9,300 bases of DNA. Origin: JAIVJN01 sp036732565 (GTDB lineage Bacteria; Acidobacteriota; Vicinamibacteria; Vicinamibacterales; UBA2999). The stretch's first letter is position 1. Every line of letters begins with the position of its first letter. A model generated the notes under the pieces. The model was not told the origin of the DNA and made no database searches. It saw nothing but the letters and a program-made list of their open reading frames with translations. The stretch covers positions 1-9,300 of the forward strand of contig DAINCF010000277.1 of the NCBI GenBank assembly GCA_036732565.1, written 5' to 3'. Below are positions 7,595-9,300 of this stretch, piece after piece. Made by a program: the position numbers and the translations under genes.

Positions 7595-7781
7595 GGGCCG
7601 ATATGCGGCTCCCCTTCTCGGCGGCCGTTCGTCGTAAGGCGTCCGTCAGCGTCGGCGGTGAGCCCGCGTGGCGGCAATCCAAGACTGTTCGACTCCCAGC
7701 TCATCGTATTCTTCGGCCAGGACTGCTTCTCGCGGTTTTTCAAGAGAGATACACCGGTTCCCACTCGCAGATTCCGGCTCA

Positions 7782-7812
7782 CCAATTCTCGGCCTTCGGC
7801 CTCCGGAATTGG
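7782..7812. repeat. Two-part hairpin just upstream of the propeller remnant
   Basis: CCAATTC (7782-7788) pairs with GAATTGG (7806-7812). Inside it, GGCC (7791-7794) pairs with GGCC (7798-7801) across a TTC loop, leaving a small internal loop. ATTCCGG at 7771-7777 could instead pair with CCGGAAT at 7803-7809, giving an alternative fold. No T-run follows on either strand, so a classical terminator is unlikely. Confidence 0.4.
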
Positions 7813-7843
7813 ATCAGTCTTGAGCAGGCTCGCCCGAGAGAAT

Positions 7844-8059
7844 CAGCGGCGCGCCTTCGGCATGCTCGCAGGCGGCCACTTGATCGTCCTCACCGAAGAA
7901 GGAGAGCTCGCACTCGTTCATGCGGATCCGACCTCGTATCAGGAGTTCGCCCGCTTCCCTGCCATCGAAGGCAGGATGTGGAACCACCCGGCAATGAGCG
8001 ACGGCATTCTGCTCATCTGCAACGTCGAGGAAATAGCCGCGTGCGGCTTGCGCAAGTAG
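7844..8059 (+). pseudogene. C-terminal remnant of a PQQ-type beta-propeller protein
   Basis: The last 71 codons of an open frame ending at TAG 8057-8059 read like the end of a quinoprotein-type beta-propeller (PQQ-like repeat) protein. The clearest blocks are GGHLIVLTEEGELALV, then ADPTSYQEFARF, EGRMWNHPAMSDG and a closing strand ICNVEEIAACGL. In intact relatives these follow several hundred residues of similar blades. Here the sequence before about 7844 in the same frame has no blade motif, and no export signal or convincing start was found, so only roughly the last blade survives. The closing strand looks altered compared with the usual RNxEEMAxxDL pattern, consistent with relaxed selection. 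It lies 95 bases before the M20 gene on the same strand. A small genuine protein using an upstream ATG (frame open from 7544) cannot be excluded. Confidence 0.65.
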
Positions 8060-8145
8060 GGCGGACACCGGAACCATCCGCGCGGGAAGGCTCTAGTCAA
8101 ATGTCACCGTTTCAGCCTTAGAATTGAGGCGTTTCGCAGTCAGTC

Positions 8146-8149
8146 GGAG
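8146..8149 (+). promoter_or_regulatory. Ribosome binding site of the M20 peptidase gene
   Basis: GGAG lies 5 bases before the ATG at 8155 and supports that start. A -10-like TAGAAT at 8119-8124 is upstream, but no good -35 box accompanies it, so the promoter is unresolved. Confidence 0.6.
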
Positions 8150-8154
8150 ACAAG

Positions 8155-9300
8155 ATGACACGTCCTCATAACGAAAGCGCGCTTGTCGCAGCGGCAACGA
8201 TCCTTCTGACCGCGATCGTCGTTGGCGCGTCACAACAAGCATCCCCGTCCCCTCCGGCTGGGACTCCAGCAACGATTCCGGCATCGGTTGTCGCTGCCGC
8301 GGAGAAGATCGCCAACGATCCGCAAGTCATGGCACTGACCAAGGAGCAGAGCACGGATGCGGCCGCTAAGGCACGATGGAATCAGTTCCTGGAACTGGTT
8401 CGCATCCCCTCGCCGCCGCGCTACGAACATTTGAAGGCCGCCGAGATTCATCGCCGGCTCGTGAACGACTGGGGATTCTCTCCAGAGGAAGTGATGACGC
8501 GCGCGGACGGAGTCATCGCTGGCACCGACACCAACATCGTTGATGGTCTTCCGGTCTACAACGCGTGCGTGGTGATCAAGGGTTCGTACGCGGGCCGCGC
8601 TGACGCTCAACAGTACATGGGCCAATTTCCCAAGGTGCTCGTCGAAGGGCACATCGACGTCGTCAACCCCGAAGAACTGCCGAAGTCGGGTGACCCATCC
8701 ATCCGCATCAAGCTCCAGCCGTACGCACAGCCGGTGGTCGCAACGCCTGAGGAGTTGGCCGCGATCCCCGACGAACTGTCGTTCGATGCTCGAGGCCGGG
8801 TCGTCGAGAACGACAAGTACGCCACGGCGAGTAAGGTCTTCGCCAACGCGAAAGACGCCGAAGCCGGCGGAGGCGTGCGCATCTACGTGCCCGGTTACGG
8901 CGACATGATGCCCAGCACGTCCAACGCATTCGTGCTCGCGGCCGCGATGAAGAAACACAACATCACACCGGTCTACGACATCTGGATCTGCGGCACCGCC
9001 GGTGAGGAGGGCAAGGGCAACCTGGCAGGCGTCAAGCAGCTCTACGGCTTCGACCAGAAGGCCGGCACCGGCTCCAATCCCCTCAACATCGTCGCCAACT
9101 TCGGTCTCGAGGGCGGCGGGACCGTCAACTTCGTTGGCAGCTACCGTTTCGAGATGAAGTTCAAGGCGCCATCGCCGCGCCCGGACGGTCCAAGCGCACC
9201 TGCGGCCATGGCCGCGGCGATCGCCAAGATCGCCGACGTCAAGACGCCGACGGACCTGCGCGACGGCGCGCCGCGCACCACCTACACCGTCGGCCGCGCC
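8155..9300 (+). CDS. Exported M20-family metallopeptidase, partial (3' end outside window)
   Basis: The first 382 codons are present and the frame is still open at the right edge. The start carries a signal peptide with a hydrophobic core (LVAAATILLTAIVVG, residues 10-24), so the enzyme probably acts in the periplasm or outside. Family M20 uses two metal ions. Visible ligands are HID (His166, Asp168 probably catalytic), the bridging Asp250 in GYGDMM, the catalytic/metal pair Glu284-Glu285 in GTAGEEGKGNLAG, and probably Glu319 in GLEGGG; the last histidine would lie beyond the edge. Asp250 to Glu284 is 34 residues, as in carboxypeptidase G2. The stretch from Asp168 to Asp250 is long (82 residues). 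The lid/dimerisation domain starts near 325 but has APSPRPDGPS where relatives usually have a GGHS-type motif. The substrate is unknown, with peptidase or deacylase activity equally possible. It is transcribed divergently from the receptor operon. Confidence 0.9.
   Translation, partial: MTRPHNESALVAAATILLTAIVVGASQQASPSPPAGTPATIPASVVAAAEKIANDPQVMALTKEQSTDAAAKARWNQFLELVRIPSPPRYEHLKAAEIHRRLVNDWGFSPEEVMTRADGVIAGTDTNIVDGLPVYNACVVIKGSYAGRADAQQYMGQFPKVLVEGHIDVVNPEELPKSGDPSIRIKLQPYAQPVVATPEELAAIPDELSFDARGRVVENDKYATASKVFANAKDAEAGGGVRIYVPGYGDMMPSTSNAFVLAAAMKKHNITPVYDIWICGTAGEEGKGNLAGVKQLYGFDQKAGTGSNPLNIVANFGLEGGGTVNFVGSYRFEMKFKAPSPRPDGPSAPAAMAAAIAKIADVKTPTDLRDGAPRTTYTVGRA

Larger units (their letters stand above)
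7444..7843. other. Divergent intergenic region without a recognised gene
   Basis: About 400 bases lie between the receptor start and the propeller remnant. Open frames exist on both strands, but their translations (rich in Arg, Ser and Pro, without recognisable motifs) do not resemble known proteins. The region holds the receptor's 5' leader, a palindrome at 7568-7584, a candidate promoter and a hairpin at 7782-7812. Some of the segment left of 7844 may be decayed sequence of the lost propeller gene, but no propeller motif was found in any of the three plus frames read from 7602 onward. Confidence 0.5.

Noticed and set aside
8061..8081. Short inverted repeat GCGGA/TCCGC after the remnant's stop
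   Set aside because: Only 5 bp with an 11-base loop and no T-run; expected by chance in GC-rich DNA.
8096..8124. Promoter for the M20 gene with -10 TAGAAT at 8119-8124
   Set aside because: The -10 is plausible, but the best -35 at normal spacing (GTCAAA) matches only 3 of 6 bases.
8230..8958. 242-codon minus-strand open frame opposite the M20 gene
   Set aside because: The plus strand carries a clear M20 peptidase with metal-binding motifs; the minus translation has none.

Overview
The window looks like chromosomal DNA from a GC-rich, Gram-negative bacterium, most likely an Acidobacteriota member of the Vicinamibacteria type. This is inferred from three protein families: a TonB-dependent receptor with an N-terminal carboxypeptidase-regulatory-like domain (Oar-like), a DUF1587/1595/1592/1588/1585 cytochrome c protein of the kind abundant in Acidobacteriota and Planctomycetota, and a Tat-exported DUF1552 (HXXSHH) protein. 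No rRNA, tRNA, CRISPR array or insertion sequence was recognised.

Layout. Positions 1-134 hold no convincing gene but carry three separate inverted repeats, the last ending next to the stop codon of the first gene. Positions 135-7443 form one tight minus-strand operon, transcribed from right to left: the receptor (4024-7443), then the di-haem DUF1592-type protein (1490-4015, 8 bases after the receptor stop), then the DUF1552 protein (135-1493, start overlapping the previous stop by 4 bases as ATGA). Positions 7444-8154 are a divergent intergenic region. It holds a perfect 17-base palindrome in a possible promoter for the operon, a compound hairpin, and a 72-codon remnant of the C-terminal end of a PQQ-type beta-propeller protein. 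At 8155 a plus-strand gene for an exported M20-family metallopeptidase begins and runs off the right edge.

How the genes may work together. All three operon products carry export signals. The receptor would bring a ligand across the outer membrane. The cytochrome-like protein, with two CxxCH haem sites and a beta-sandwich-like segment, and the Tat substrate, with histidine-rich likely metal-binding motifs, would act in the periplasm or at the cell surface. The co-occurrence of DUF1592-type and DUF1552 proteins is a known but poorly understood pairing. Here it is translationally coupled and placed behind a dedicated receptor, which makes the operon a candidate uptake-plus-redox system for an unidentified substrate. 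The M20 peptidase is divergently transcribed and need not belong to the same system.
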